64,000 nucleotides of DNA. It comes from Halochromatium glycolicum. GTDB taxonomy: Bacteria; Pseudomonadota; Gammaproteobacteria; Chromatiales; Chromatiaceae. Positions 8,404 to 17,717 of this stretch are shown in pieces (within the stretch, counting starts at the first letter, position 1; the number at the start of each line of letters is the position of its first letter). The stretch lies in NCBI RefSeq assembly GCF_016584085.1, contig NZ_NRSJ01000018.1, forward strand, positions 1 to 64,000. The letters run 5' to 3'. The notes below the pieces were generated by a model, which was given only the letters and a program-made list of their open reading frames with translations, was not told the origin of the DNA and did no database searches. The position numbers and the translations under genes are program-made.

Positions 8404-9993
8404 TTACCACCACCAGACCACAACCGCCGCTGCCAGCAACGTCAACCCGAGTGCCATGTAACGATAGTTCAGATACCAGGGCGTGCCAGCTAGCTCTTGG
8501 CTCTCCTGCCGCCAGAGCGCTGGACGCCAGGTGCAGCGCTGGACCTTCTCCGGGTCCGGCGGCGCTGTTGCCAGACTCACGGTAACCAGGATCAACGCGC
8601 TCAGCGCGAACATGATCCCGGCCGCATAGAGGTACTGGAGCGGCAGCCAGTCGAGCAGCTCGTTGGCAGCCCAGCTGAGGATACCCAGGGGCACGCCGAT
8701 CACCAGCGTCGCCAAGGCACCGGCATTGTTCGCCCGCGGCCAGAAGATGCCGATGACGAACACGGCCGTCACCGGCGGCGTGATATAGGACATGAACGAC
8801 TGCAGGTACTGCCAGAGGGTCGGAAACTGCAGCACGATCGGGGACCACAGGATCGCCGCGATCATGAAACCGACCGTTGACCACCGGCCCCAGCGGGTCA
8901 GCCCTTGGTCACTGGTCTGCGGGCGGAAGGTGCGCACGAAGTCCATCGTGAACAGCGTTGCCGAAGAGTTGAAGATCGCCTCCAGGCTGGACAGGATTGC
9001 GGCGACGAAGGCAGCCAGCAGCAGACCGCGCAGGCCGACCGGCAGCAGGTCGACGATCATGGTCGGAAACACCAGATCCGGGCGCTCGAGGTCTGGGTAG
9101 AGGGCGACCGCCAGCACCCCGGGCATGACCAGGATGAACAGGTTCGGCAGCTTCAGCAGCCCGGCGAACAGCGCGCCCCAGCGGCCGTGATCGAGGTTGT
9201 GGGCGCCCAGTGCGCGCTGGACGACGAACTGATTGGTGCACCAGAAGTAGACGCCGATAACGAGCACGCCGGTGAAGATGCCGGGCCAGGGCAGGAGCTC
9301 GTCGTCCGCGGGTCGGATCAGATGCAGCGCATCGGGTGGCGCCGCCTGTACGACGGCATCCCAGGACGGCACCGCCTGCCAGGCCAGCACCAGCACTAGT
9401 GTGCCGCCGATCATGATCATGGCGGCCTGCAGCGCATCGTTGATGACGACGGCGCCGAGACCGCCGAAGAAGATATAGACCCCGGCGATCAGCGCGCCAG
9501 CGGCGAGCAGCGGCCACATCGGCACCGACGGGAACAGGGCTTGGCCGACCATGGCGCCGGCGTAAAGCGACGCCGGGGCATCGATCAGCGTCACGGCAAC
9601 CAGCAAGAAGCCCGAGAATGCCAGCCGCGGCTCGCGGCCGAAGCGGGACTCCAGGAACTGCGGGGCCGTGTAGATGCGCGCGCGCAGATAGAGCGGCAGC
9701 AGGAATAGCACGAACAGCACCAGGATCACCGCCGGCAGCCATTCGTAGTGGTAGACGGCGATGCCGTCGTTGTAGCCGCTGCCGGGCAGGCCGACGAAGC
9801 TGCCGCCGCTCATGTTGGCGACATAGAAGGACAGACCGATGATCGGCCAGCGCAGCGCTCGGCCACCGAGAAAATAGCCCTCGGCGCCTTTGCGCGCAGT
9901 GCGAGCCGCCCACCAACCGAACAGGAGGCGCGTGCCGATCACATAGACAGCAACGATGGCCAGGTCCCAGGGGCTGATCTGAATGTCGGGCAT
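8404..9993 (-). CDS. Sodium/solute symporter family protein (SSS)
   Basis: A 529-residue inner-membrane transporter with about 13 hydrophobic helices, expected to couple solute uptake to the sodium gradient. The family signature is visible early: GAEGYFLGGRALRW after the first helix, then NMSGGSFVGLPGSGYNDG. The length fits the family (about 500-550). The substrate cannot be told from sequence; sugar, amino acid and carboxylate carriers all share this fold. It stands alone, with a REP-like repeat downstream. Confidence 0.85.
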   Translation of the reverse strand: MPDIQISPWDLAIVAVYVIGTRLLFGWWAARTARKGAEGYFLGGRALRWPIIGLSFYVANMSGGSFVGLPGSGYNDGIAVYHYEWLPAVILVLFVLFLLPLYLRARIYTAPQFLESRFGREPRLAFSGFLLVAVTLIDAPASLYAGAMVGQALFPSVPMWPLLAAGALIAGVYIFFGGLGAVVINDALQAAMIMIGGTLVLVLAWQAVPSWDAVVQAAPPDALHLIRPADDELLPWPGIFTGVLVIGVYFWCTNQFVVQRALGAHNLDHGRWGALFAGLLKLPNLFILVMPGVLAVALYPDLERPDLVFPTMIVDLLPVGLRGLLLAAFVAAILSSLEAIFNSSATLFTMDFVRTFRPQTSDQGLTRWGRWSTVGFMIAAILWSPIVLQFPTLWQYLQSFMSYITPPVTAVFVIGIFWPRANNAGALATLVIGVPLGILSWAANELLDWLPLQYLYAAGIMFALSALILVTVSLATAPPDPEKVQRCTWRPALWRQESQELAGTPWYLNYRYMALGLTLLAAAVVVWWW

Positions 9994-10476
9994 AGCGATC
10001 TCCTCGGCAGCGCGTACCGGCTTTAGAAGCCCTAACAGAATGCCCTCTAAGGTTCAATAAATCCGCAGCTTGTGTAGGCTGGCCGGGCATTTTGATGGGG
10101 TCTTTTAAGCAAGATATGTGCCCAAAATAGAAGGCGGCTGCTAATTCACGTCGGGGCTTTCCCGGCGCGGTCCGCCGATCGATAGGCCCGCATTCTGCCT
10201 GAGAGGCACCGAATGACCTGCTCAATGAGATCACCGCGACGTTCGAGCGCGACCCGCAGATCAATCGCCATGACCGGTCCTTGAAGATAAGGAGCCAGGA
10301 AGGGCGCGTTGAGACGGAATACCGTGGCGAGAAGGAGATCGTCAACTGCATCGCCCGGGCGCTCGCCCAGGAGCCGGTGTTCGCCGACGACACCCTTATA
10401 GAGAGCTAAAGCCTAAGAGGTTGTCTCAATGCCGCCTTGCCAATGCTTCCGGCGGACCATCTTTCAGGCTGCCTGC
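9994..10476. other. Gap holding only a degenerate gene fragment
   Basis: The region between the symporter start and the moeB stop. The first 200 bp should hold the leftward symporter promoter, though no clear -35/-10 was found. The only coding signal is the fragment at 10203-10409. Confidence 0.3.
10203..10409 (+). pseudogene. Degenerate gene fragment, possibly ABC-ATPase or BON-like
   Basis: An open stretch with a TGA immediately upstream and no start codon in frame. It ends IARALAQEPVFADDTLIES, which resembles the IARALAxEPxLLFADEPT segment after the ABC signature of transporter ATPases. The preceding part (DPQINRHDRSLKI) also recalls BON domains. Either reading would make this a relic; neither is secure. 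Confidence 0.25.
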
Positions 10477-11262
10477 TCAGAGCGGAGCTGAATGGAAGCA
10501 ATGCGGACCTTGCTGCGCATTGCGATTACCGCAACTTGGGCAGGCTGGATCGGCCGGTATCGCCAGCGTGCGGACGGCCATCGTTTGCGCATCGAGCAGC
10601 AGGAGCCTGGAATACAGCGGTTGGCCATAGCCCGTGAGGACCTTGATGGTCTCGGTCGCTTGGATGCTGCCGATGATACCGACGAGTGGCGCGAGCACGC
10701 CTTCGCGGGCGCAACGCTCGCCTTCCTGTCCGTCATCGGGGTAGAGGCACTGGTAGCAGGGGTCTTCAGGGCGCCCGGAGAAGACCGCGACCTGACCCTC
10801 GGCCCGGATTGCGGCACCGGAGACGAGCGGGATGCCGGAGGTGACGCAGGCGGCGTTGACCGCGTAGCGCGTCTGGAAATTGTCGCTGGCGTCGACGACT
10901 AGATCGACCTCGGCGGTCAGCGCGGCGAGCTGCGTCGGGGTCAGGCTGCGCTTGATCGGGACTAGCTCGCAATGTGGATTGAGCGCCTCGAGTGACGCTA
11001 TGGCCGAATCGACCTTGGTCCAACCGATGCGCTCGCTCGTATGCAGGATCTGCCGCTGCAGGTTGGAGAGGTCGACGGCATCGAAGTCGGCCAGCAGCAG
11101 ACGCCCGACGCCGGCGGCTGCCAGATACATCGCGACGGGTGAGCCGAGCCCACCAAGCCCGACGATCAGCACCCGGGATTCGATCAGCCGCCGCTGGGCC
11201 TGCTCGCCAAAGCCTGGCAGCAGGACCTGTCGGCTGTAGCGGGACTGTTCGTCTGAGGTCAT
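10477..11262 (-). CDS. moeB: MoeB/ThiF-family adenylyltransferase
   Basis: An E1-like enzyme that adenylates the C-terminal glycine of a small sulfur carrier, MoaD for molybdopterin or ThiS for thiazole. The nucleotide-binding GLGGLGSP is near residue 36, followed by DFDAVDLSNLQRQ. Four zinc cysteines occur as CYQC (about 172-175) and CPSC (about 245-248). The length (261) fits MoeB/HesA rather than the longer rhodanese fusions. The ATG at 11262 shares one base with the stop of the YkgJ-type gene, so the two are probably translated together. MoeB and ThiF are hard to separate by sequence. Confidence 0.85.
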   Translation of the reverse strand: MTSDEQSRYSRQVLLPGFGEQAQRRLIESRVLIVGLGGLGSPVAMYLAAAGVGRLLLADFDAVDLSNLQRQILHTSERIGWTKVDSAIASLEALNPHCELVPIKRSLTPTQLAALTAEVDLVVDASDNFQTRYAVNAACVTSGIPLVSGAAIRAEGQVAVFSGRPEDPCYQCLYPDDGQEGERCAREGVLAPLVGIIGSIQATETIKVLTGYGQPLYSRLLLLDAQTMAVRTLAIPADPACPSCGNRNAQQGPHCFHSAPL

Positions 11263-11609
11263 CAACCGCCCGCTTGCTCGGTGGCAGGTGTGGCTCTGCG
11301 GATGTCGCTGACGTCAACGAAGTAGTAGCCGCAGGTTGCCGGTGTGATGTTCTCGCTCGCTGTGCGCGGGTATTTTCGGCAGCTCGGTGGACGGGCGTAG
11401 TAGACGGCGCAGCTGCTCAGGCCTTGGTGATCGTATCTTAAGAACGGGCACGGAAATGGCAACTTGCAACATTCGCCGCAGCGGTTGCAATCGCCGCGGC
11501 GGCCGGCGTCGACCGGTAGCAGCGAGGTCGTGAAGCGCTGCGTCTTACGGATCAGCCCACCTGCGAGGCGGCGTAGGGCTTGCAATCCGTTAGTCGGCGT
11601 CTGGGGCAT
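11262..11609 (-). CDS. YkgJ-family cysteine cluster protein
   Basis: A 115-residue protein with the family's cysteine pattern: CNRCGECC near residues 44-51, a CPFL, a C before AVYYARPPSCRKYP, and a later C. Members are thought to hold a zinc or iron-sulfur site; the function is unknown. I chose the ATG at 11609 because AAGGAG lies nine bases upstream; the reading frame could start 33 codons earlier. It is the first gene of a two-gene unit with moeB. Confidence 0.8.
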   Translation of the reverse strand: MPQTPTNGLQALRRLAGGLIRKTQRFTTSLLPVDAGRRGDCNRCGECCKLPFPCPFLRYDHQGLSSCAVYYARPPSCRKYPRTASENITPATCGYYFVDVSDIRRATPATEQAGG

Positions 11610-12252
11610 CGGTCGCGGCTCCTTGGGAAAAGCGGAAGGTGTCGAAGTCAGGTCGGGGTATACCGGCGGGCGAGGGCCGGACTTCGGTTGCGACATCCTT
11701 TTCATCAAGGCGTCATCGTCTCGTCATGTTACGTGTACAGATTGCGTTTGACTATTTAGACTGCGTGACCGGAGACGCGTTGGTCTTAGCCGGCCGGCAG
11801 GCTGGCGATCGGGGGCGCTCCGCGGGCACTGGCATGGACATCTCGGCTCGATATGGCGGCTCTCTCGAGCCGAGGCCAGGGCCGCTGCAGTGCTTCAGCA
11901 CCGATACTGCTGGCGCTCAGGGTGTGTGGCCTTCATCACGCCTTGGTCAGCTGCAGCGGATGGGCCATGAGCAGCACGGCAGCAGCACAACGCAAGCGGT
12001 TGATTTTAAAGCCTTAAGTGGTTCATTGTTGACCGCTAAGCCAGGTGTTGAGCCAGGAAATGATCAAGGCCTGATGGCTGCCTAGCCCTGTGATGGATCC
12101 TGCGTTGAGGATGCTTCAGCGGGTGCTGGTCGTTATACTGCGCGATTACCTGATTCTTTTCGTGCGCTTCGATGCGTGGCCGGAGTGAGAGATTCGGCCC
12201 CACCGTCTGTGCGCTCGTTCCACAGCCTAACCAAAGTCGAGAGGATTGCCCC
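11610..12252. other. Divergent promoter region between the YkgJ-type gene and fbp
   Basis: The region must hold promoters for both the leftward YkgJ-moeB unit and rightward fbp. A 148-residue frame at 11639-12085 has no ribosome site, no similarity and poor composition, and I read it as chance. I see no clear operator for a CbbR-type regulator. Confidence 0.3.
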
Positions 12253-13263
12253 ATGCATCACGGCACGACCATTACCCAGTTCATCGCGGAAGAGCAGCGC
12301 CACATCCCCGGCGCTACCGGCGATTTCACGGCCTTGCTCAATGACATCGTGACCGCGTGCAAGATGATCTCGAACCAGGTCAATCACGGCGCACTGGTCG
12401 GCGCGCTCGGCAGCGCTGACAGCGAGAACATTCAGGGCGAGACCCAGAAGAAGCTGGATGTCCTCTCGAACCAGATGTTCATCCAGTGCACCGAGTGGTC
12501 GGGTCATGTCGGCGCTCTGGCCTCGGAGGAGATGGACGACATCTACGACATCCCGGCCGAGTACCCGCGGGGCAAGTATCTGCTGACCTTCGACCCACTC
12601 GATGGCTCGTCGAACATCGATGTCAATGTCTCGGTCGGCACCATCTTCAGTATCCTGCGCGTCGCCGGCAACGAGAAGCCGATCGCGAATGACTTCCTGC
12701 AGGCCGGCACGCAGCAGGTTGCGGCGGGTTATGCGCTCTATGGCCCGTCGACGATGCTGGTGTTGACGACCGGCCAGGGTGTCAACGGCTTCACACTGGA
12801 TCAGAACATCGGCGAGTTCATCCTGACCCATCCGAACATGACCATTCCGGCCGATACCGCCGAGTTCGCGATCAACGCATCCAATAGCCGCTTCTGGGAG
12901 GCTCCAGTGAAGCGCTATGTCGATGAATGTCTCGCCGGCAAAGAGGGTCCGCGCGAGAAGGACTTCAACATGCGCTGGATCGCCTCGATGGTTGCTGAGG
13001 TGCACCGCATCCTGACGCGCGGCGGGGTCTTCATGTACCCGATGGACTCGAAGATGAGCGCGAAGGGGCAGGGCGGCAAGCTGCGTCTGCTCTATGAGGC
13101 CAACCCGATGTCGTTCATCGTCGAGCAGGCAGGCGGTGGCTCGATCACCGGCGCCCAGCGCATCATGGAGCTGCAGCCGGAGTCGCTGCATCAGCGCGTC
13201 CCGGTGATCCTCGGCTCGCGCAATGAGGTTGAGCGCATCCAGGGTTATCACAGCGCGGACTGA
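12253..13263 (+). CDS. fbp: Class I fructose-1,6-bisphosphatase
   Basis: Removes the 1-phosphate from fructose 1,6-bisphosphate in gluconeogenesis and the Calvin cycle. The magnesium and phosphate signature [13 protein letters not shown] is near residue 113 and the C-terminal substrate loop ([21 protein letters not shown]) is complete. At 336 residues it matches the class I enzyme. The frame opens 27 codons earlier, but GAGAGGA just before the ATG at 12253 and the conserved start fix the N-terminus here. It is followed by the glycosyltransferase group but separated from it by 137 bp, so it is probably its own transcript. Confidence 0.95.
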   Translation: MHHGTTITQFIAEEQRHIPGATGDFTALLNDIVTACKMISNQVNHGALVGALGSADSENIQGETQKKLDVLSNQMFIQCTEWSGHVGALASEEMDDIYDIPAEYPRGKYLLTFDPLDGSSNIDVNVSVGTIFSILRVAGNEKPIANDFLQAGTQQVAAGYALYGPSTMLVLTTGQGVNGFTLDQNIGEFILTHPNMTIPADTAEFAINASNSRFWEAPVKRYVDECLAGKEGPREKDFNMRWIASMVAEVHRILTRGGVFMYPMDSKMSAKGQGGKLRLLYEANPMSFIVEQAGGGSITGAQRIMELQPESLHQRVPVILGSRNEVERIQGYHSAD

Positions 13264-13400
13264 GATCCCGCCAGCACGGCCTTCAACTTCGCTTCGTGGC
13301 CGGATTGGGGATCAGTCCGGCTGTGGGCCATGGCGCCGGCACGCAAGCCGAAGGCCAGCACGGCCGTCGAGCTGGCGGCTTCAATGATGGATTTCTGACG

Positions 13401-14405
13401 ATGGATTCGGCCTCTCACGAGACCCGCAGCCTGTCGGTGGTCGTGCCGCTCTATCAGGAACGCGAGAATGTCGAGCCGCTGCTCGCGCGTGTCCATGAAG
13501 GGTTGGAGTCTTATGAAGACCCCTGGGAACTGATCCTGATCGATGACGGTAGTCGGGACGGCACTGGCCAAGCCCTAATGGAGCTGGGGCGGCGCTACGG
13601 GGCGCACGTCCGCGTGCTGTGCTTCCGCCGCAACTTCGGCCAGACCGCAGCGATGCAGGCGGGCTTCGATGCCGCGCGCGGGCGCTTGATCGCGACCCTC
13701 GACGGTGACCTGCAGAATGATCCGGCCGATATCCCGCGCCTGGTCGATGAGTTGCTCGCGCGTGATCTCGATCTGCTCCAAGGTTGGCGTCGTGAGCGCC
13801 AGGACGCCTTGCTGCTGCGTAAGGTCCCGTCGCGCATTGCCAATAGCCTGATCGCCTGGGTGACTGGTGTCCGGCTGCATGACTACGGCTGCAGCCTCAA
13901 GGTCTATCGTGCCGAGGTCGTCAGGGAGATCCGGCTGTTCGGGGAGATGCATCGCTTTATCCCGGTCTGGATTGCCGGTGTGACGGCGCCGGAGCGGATC
14001 GGCGAGACCGATGTGCGGCATCAGGCGCGGACACATGGCCAGTCCAAGTACGGACTGTCTCGCACCTTTCGGGTCTTGCTCGATCTCCTGGTTGCGTTCT
14101 TCTTCTTGCGTTTCGGGGCCCGTCCTGGCCATTTCTTCGGTGCGATCGGTCTCTCGTTCGGCTTGCTCGGGGGGCTGATGATGGGTTGGCTCGCCTGGGT
14201 CAAGTTCGGGCTCGAACAGGATATCGGTGACCGTCCGATGCTGTTCGTCGCGATCCTGCTGCTGGTCGCTTCGATTCAATTCCTGACGACGGGCGTCCTC
14301 GCCGAGATCATGACGCGAACCCTGTTCGCCTCGGGCGAGCGCACCGATCATTGCATTAGCGCGCAGACCGATCCGGATAACGCGGGTTGGAAGCAGCGCC
14401 GGTAA
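13401..14405 (+). CDS. GT2 polyprenyl-phosphate glycosyltransferase
   Basis: Expected to transfer a sugar from a nucleotide donor to undecaprenyl phosphate on the cytoplasmic face. The domain order is a GT2 catalytic domain (about 10-230: SVVVPLYQERENVEPLL, IDDGSRDGT, LDGDLQNDP) then two transmembrane helices near 240-310. This is the ArnC/DPM1-like layout. Length 334. The start at 13401 is preferred to the frame opening at 13296 because the GT2 domain then begins directly. The next gene is a GT39 transferase that would use the lipid-linked sugar. Confidence 0.85.
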   Translation: MDSASHETRSLSVVVPLYQERENVEPLLARVHEGLESYEDPWELILIDDGSRDGTGQALMELGRRYGAHVRVLCFRRNFGQTAAMQAGFDAARGRLIATLDGDLQNDPADIPRLVDELLARDLDLLQGWRRERQDALLLRKVPSRIANSLIAWVTGVRLHDYGCSLKVYRAEVVREIRLFGEMHRFIPVWIAGVTAPERIGETDVRHQARTHGQSKYGLSRTFRVLLDLLVAFFFLRFGARPGHFFGAIGLSFGLLGGLMMGWLAWVKFGLEQDIGDRPMLFVAILLLVASIQFLTTGVLAEIMTRTLFASGERTDHCISAQTDPDNAGWKQRR

Positions 14406-14468
14406 GCGGCGGCCGGTGCTGCAATGGGCGGAATGATCTCGAGGTGTACCGATCGCCTGGAAGCGAGC

Positions 14469-16121
14469 ATGACTGATCAGGTCGATCTGAGCCGCCTGCT
14501 GGGTCGGACGCTGGTCTCGCCCTGGTTCCTGGCGCTGGTCGTTTGGCTGGCGTTCTTCTGGCAGCTCGGCGCGGTGCCGCTGTACGATCTTGATGAGGGT
14601 GCCTTCACCGAGGCGACCCGCGAGATGCTCGCGAGCGGCAATTTCATTACCCCGCACCGCGATGGCGAGCCGCGTTACGACAAGCCGGTGCTGATCTATT
14701 GGCTGCAGGCGGCGTCGGTCTCGGCGCTCGGCTGGAGCGAGTTCGCGTTGCGGCTGCCGTCGGCACTGGCGGCCGGTCTCTGGCTGCTGGCACTCTGGTG
14801 GTTCGTCCGGGCGCGGCTCGATGCGAACACCGCGACGATTGCCGGGCTGGTGATGGCGCTCGGGCTGCAGGTGGCGATCATCGGCAAGGCCGCGGTGGCC
14901 GATGCGCTGTTGAACCTGTTCATCGCGCTCGCGTTCTTCGATATCGATCGCTGGCGCCTGCGACCGCGAACCGGGACCCTGCTGCGGGTCTATCTATGGC
15001 TCGGCCTCGGCTTCCTGACCAAGGGGCCGGTCGCGGTCTTCTTCCCATTCGTCGTCAGCCTGCTCTATTTCAGCTCATTGCGCGCCTGGCGGGCCTGGCT
15101 GACGGCGGTGCTCGACTGGCGCGGCTGGCTGGTCTTCCTCGCCGTCGCGGCTCCCTGGTATCTGGCGATCTATCTCGATGACGGATCGGGGTTTTTCGAG
15201 AGTTTCTTCCTCGGTCACAATCTCGGCCGTTATGGCGGCGTCAAGCACGGGCACGATGGTTTCCCCGGTTACTACTTCGTGATGCTGCCGCTGGTGCTGC
15301 TGCCGTTCACCGGCTGGTTCCTGAGCCTGCTGCCGCGGCTGCGCCGGCTCTGGGCCGATGACCTGGATCGGTTCCTACTGCTCTGGTTCGTGACCGTGTT
15401 CGTGGTGTTCTCGTTCTCGGGCACCAAGCTGCCGCACTACCTGGTCTACGGGATCACGCCGCTGTTCATCCTGATGGCGCGCCATCGCGATGCGCTGACC
15501 AATCGTTGGCTCGCATTCCTGCCGCCGCTGCTGTTCGTGACGGTCATAGTCGCGCTGCCGGAGCTGCTCGGTCTGTTCGCAGCGCGGGCGGAACGCGCGC
15601 ACGAGCAGGCGATGTTTGAACAGGGGCGCGAGGTGCTGGATCTGGGGTATCGGTTTGGTACCTGGGTTGGATTGCTAGTGATCCTCGCGCTGCTGCGCTG
15701 GCCGCCGATCGCGCTTTGGCAGCGTCTCGTGCTGGTCGGTGTCGTGCAGACCTTGTTGGTGTTCGGTCTGTTGGTCCCGGCCGTGTTCGCGGTGATGCAA
15801 GAGCCGGTGAAGCAGGCCGGCCTGCTGGCGCGTCAGCTCGATCGGCCGACCGTCGTCTACCGGACCAGCATGCCGAGCTTCAGCGTCTATCGGGATGCGA
15901 TCACGCCGGAAACCGATCAACCGCAGGTCGGTCAGCTGGTGTTTCTGCGCGTCGACAAGCTCGCTCGTTTGGCGCAGGTGGTCGCGCCGAATCGCCTTGA
16001 GCGGCGCTACCGCAAGGGGCCGGTTGCGTTGGTTCTGATCGCGCCGCCGTCAGCAGGCTCGGCTGAAGCGCGACCCGGGGCCGGGGGCGACAGCAGCGCG
16101 CGGCCGACGGCCCGGCCCTGA
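14469..16121 (+). CDS. GT39 (ArnT-like) membrane glycosyltransferase
   Basis: A 550-residue integral membrane enzyme that moves a sugar from a polyprenyl-phosphate carrier to an acceptor on the periplasmic side; in ArnT the acceptor is lipid A. The PMT-type first loop is clear: YDLDEGAFTEATREML with the acidic DEG/E pair, then GEPRYDKPVLIYWLQA. About 11 helices follow. The ATG at 14469 gives a cytoplasmic start directly before helix 1; a start 15 codons upstream is possible. The gene follows the GT2 gene by 63 bp and precedes the PAP2 gene by 13 bp, so the three probably form one operon. Confidence 0.85.
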   Translation: MTDQVDLSRLLGRTLVSPWFLALVVWLAFFWQLGAVPLYDLDEGAFTEATREMLASGNFITPHRDGEPRYDKPVLIYWLQAASVSALGWSEFALRLPSALAAGLWLLALWWFVRARLDANTATIAGLVMALGLQVAIIGKAAVADALLNLFIALAFFDIDRWRLRPRTGTLLRVYLWLGLGFLTKGPVAVFFPFVVSLLYFSSLRAWRAWLTAVLDWRGWLVFLAVAAPWYLAIYLDDGSGFFESFFLGHNLGRYGGVKHGHDGFPGYYFVMLPLVLLPFTGWFLSLLPRLRRLWADDLDRFLLLWFVTVFVVFSFSGTKLPHYLVYGITPLFILMARHRDALTNRWLAFLPPLLFVTVIVALPELLGLFAARAERAHEQAMFEQGREVLDLGYRFGTWVGLLVILALLRWPPIALWQRLVLVGVVQTLLVFGLLVPAVFAVMQEPVKQAGLLARQLDRPTVVYRTSMPSFSVYRDAITPETDQPQVGQLVFLRVDKLARLAQVVAPNRLERRYRKGPVALVLIAPPSAGSAEARPGAGGDSSARPTARP

Positions 16122-16134
16122 GGCGTTCCAGTCG

Positions 16135-16983
16135 ATGCGATCCGCGTCTACCTCCGCGCTGCGCCAAGCACTTGCGCTCGGCGCTGACCGCGATCCGGTC
16201 CATCCTCCAGGCGGGGCAGGCTGGCTGCTCGGCTGGGCCTTGATCTGCTCGGTCATCGCCGGCGCGCTGTGGCAGTTCGGTGCCACCGGCTATCACAGCG
16301 GCTTCCTGACCTTGAATACGCTGTTCGCGTTGCTTCCCTCGAGCCTGTGGCAATGGCTGACCGTGCTCGGCGATGAGCGGGTCGCGCTCACGCTGGGGTT
16401 GTTGCTCTCCTATCGGCATCCGCGGGTGTTCTGGACGCTGATCTGCGCCGCGCTCGTCGCGATCGCCTATTCCCGAGGACTCAAACCGCTGATCGATGCG
16501 CCGCGCCCGCCAGCGGTGCTAGCGGCTGGCAGCTTCGAGGTGATCGGCGATGCCCATCGCAGCCAGAGCTTCCCGTCCGGACACAGTGTCACCGCCGGCG
16601 TCTTCTTTGGGGTGCTGGCCTATTATGCACGGCGCTCGTCGTTGCGCTGCTCACTGCTGGTCCTGGCCACGCTGGCCGGGCTGAGCCGGGTTGCGGTCGG
16701 TGTGCACTGGCCCGTTGACGTGATGGCCGGCCTGGCCGGCGGCGGCGTCGCCGCGCTGGCCGGTGGGGCGCTGGCGCGGCGCAGCCCTTGGGGCATCTAC
16801 GACGAGGGCGTGCATCGAGCCTTCGTCGTGCTCGCCGGCTTTGCGGCGATCGGTCTGCTCTTCGACGACGGCGGTTATCCTGCTGCTACTCGGGTGCTGC
16901 AGCTGCTTGGCGGTGTTGCCTTGATCATCGCGACGCTTCAGTACCTGATCTGGCCACTTCGGCGCCGCCTCGTCGGGAAGTGA
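16135..16983 (+). CDS. PAP2-family membrane phosphatase
   Basis: A 282-residue membrane phosphatase. The three-part PAP2 active site is complete: K-x6-RP (KPLIDAPRPP), PSGH (SFPSGHSV) and SR-x5-H-x3-D (SRVAVGVHWPVDV). About six helices are visible. Members remove phosphate from undecaprenyl diphosphate, phosphatidic acid or lipid A. Given the GT2 and GT39 genes just upstream, a lipid carrier or lipid A is the likely substrate (inference). It ends 10 bp before the opposing small gene. Confidence 0.87.
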   Translation: MRSASTSALRQALALGADRDPVHPPGGAGWLLGWALICSVIAGALWQFGATGYHSGFLTLNTLFALLPSSLWQWLTVLGDERVALTLGLLLSYRHPRVFWTLICAALVAIAYSRGLKPLIDAPRPPAVLAAGSFEVIGDAHRSQSFPSGHSVTAGVFFGVLAYYARRSSLRCSLLVLATLAGLSRVAVGVHWPVDVMAGLAGGGVAALAGGALARRSPWGIYDEGVHRAFVVLAGFAAIGLLFDDGGYPAATRVLQLLGGVALIIATLQYLIWPLRRRLVGK

Positions 16984-16992
16984 GCTTGGGCC

Positions 16993-17208
16993 TCAACCGG
17001 CCGTCTCGGCGTCGGACTCGGCCTCAGCGGTCGGCTCCGGTTCAGCGGGTTTCGCCTTTGGCTCCGGCGCCTTCATCAGCCCTTCGGCCTTGAGCACTGC
17101 GACCTTGTCATCGCCGAGGACCCAGCGCTTGCGCCGATCCTTGACCGCGTGGCGGCCGGAGCGCTTCTCGTAGATGGTGTGTGTGGCGGTGGACTTGATC
17201 TTCTTCAT
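16993..17208 (-). CDS. Small basic conserved protein of unknown function
   Basis: A 71-residue protein with two parts: a basic start (KKIKSTATHTIYEKRSGRHA, then VKDRRKRWVLGDDKV) and an Ala/Pro/Glu-rich acidic tail. The first 45 residues look like a conserved fold and I recall similar orphans in related bacteria; no function is known. No membrane segment or signal peptide is seen. Convergent with the PAP2 gene. Confidence 0.6.
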   Translation of the reverse strand: MKKIKSTATHTIYEKRSGRHAVKDRRKRWVLGDDKVAVLKAEGLMKAPEPKAKPAEPEPTAEAESDAETAG

Positions 17209-17311
17209 CCGGTTTCTTCGTCGAATCTCTGGGACAGGGGTTGGAACGCGATCGTCTCAACAGCTCCAAAACGATTGGGCTGAACGGATCACTCAGGCTG
17301 AATCGATGCGG

Positions 17312-17626
17312 TCATTCCGAGGGCGGCGCCGGCGGACCATCGTCGTGGTCGTCCTTGCGCACGATATCGATCTCGAACTTGGTAATCCAGGCCGCCATGG
17401 CGCCAAGCGCAGCGAGGATGGGCGCAAGGATGGTCAATGCGCCCCCGACGGCGACACCGGCGGTCAGCGGGATCTCCATCAGGATCTCACCGCCGGGTTT
17501 GCGGATGATGAGCCGTCGTACGTTGCCCTCGGCGATCAACTGCTTGACGTAGTCGACGAGCTCGCTGCCTGCGACGCTGACCCGTTCGGTGATGCCGCGG
17601 CGGTTCGGGTCTGGGAGCTTAGACAT
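17312..17626 (-). CDS. DUF4342 domain protein
   Basis: A 104-residue protein matching the DUF4342 pattern: VAGSELVDYVKQLIAEGNVRR, then IIRKPGGEILMEIPLTAGV, then one hydrophobic helix (about 60-85) with GGALTILAPILAALGAMAAW. The domain's role is unknown; the helix suggests membrane association. The tail is acidic. It lies in a leftward run after the lipoprotein hydrolase. Confidence 0.75.
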   Translation of the reverse strand: MSKLPDPNRRGITERVSVAGSELVDYVKQLIAEGNVRRLIIRKPGGEILMEIPLTAGVAVGGALTILAPILAALGAMAAWITKFEIDIVRKDDHDDGPPAPPSE

Positions 17627-17717
17627 GGTTTGAAATCATTCGCTTCTGCGGGTTCGATGCGGTGCCGATGATAGCCGGTAATCCTCAGTCCGTGTGGGCT
17701 CAGCCGTCAACCGATCA

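Noticed and set aside
8909-10393. A 494-codon frame antisense-shifted to the symporter
   Set aside because: Same strand as the symporter but out of phase, Arg/Pro-rich, with no membrane-protein pattern.
11639-12085. A 148-codon plus-strand frame before fbp
   Set aside because: It partly overlaps the 5' region of the YkgJ-type gene, lacks a ribosome site and shows no similarity.
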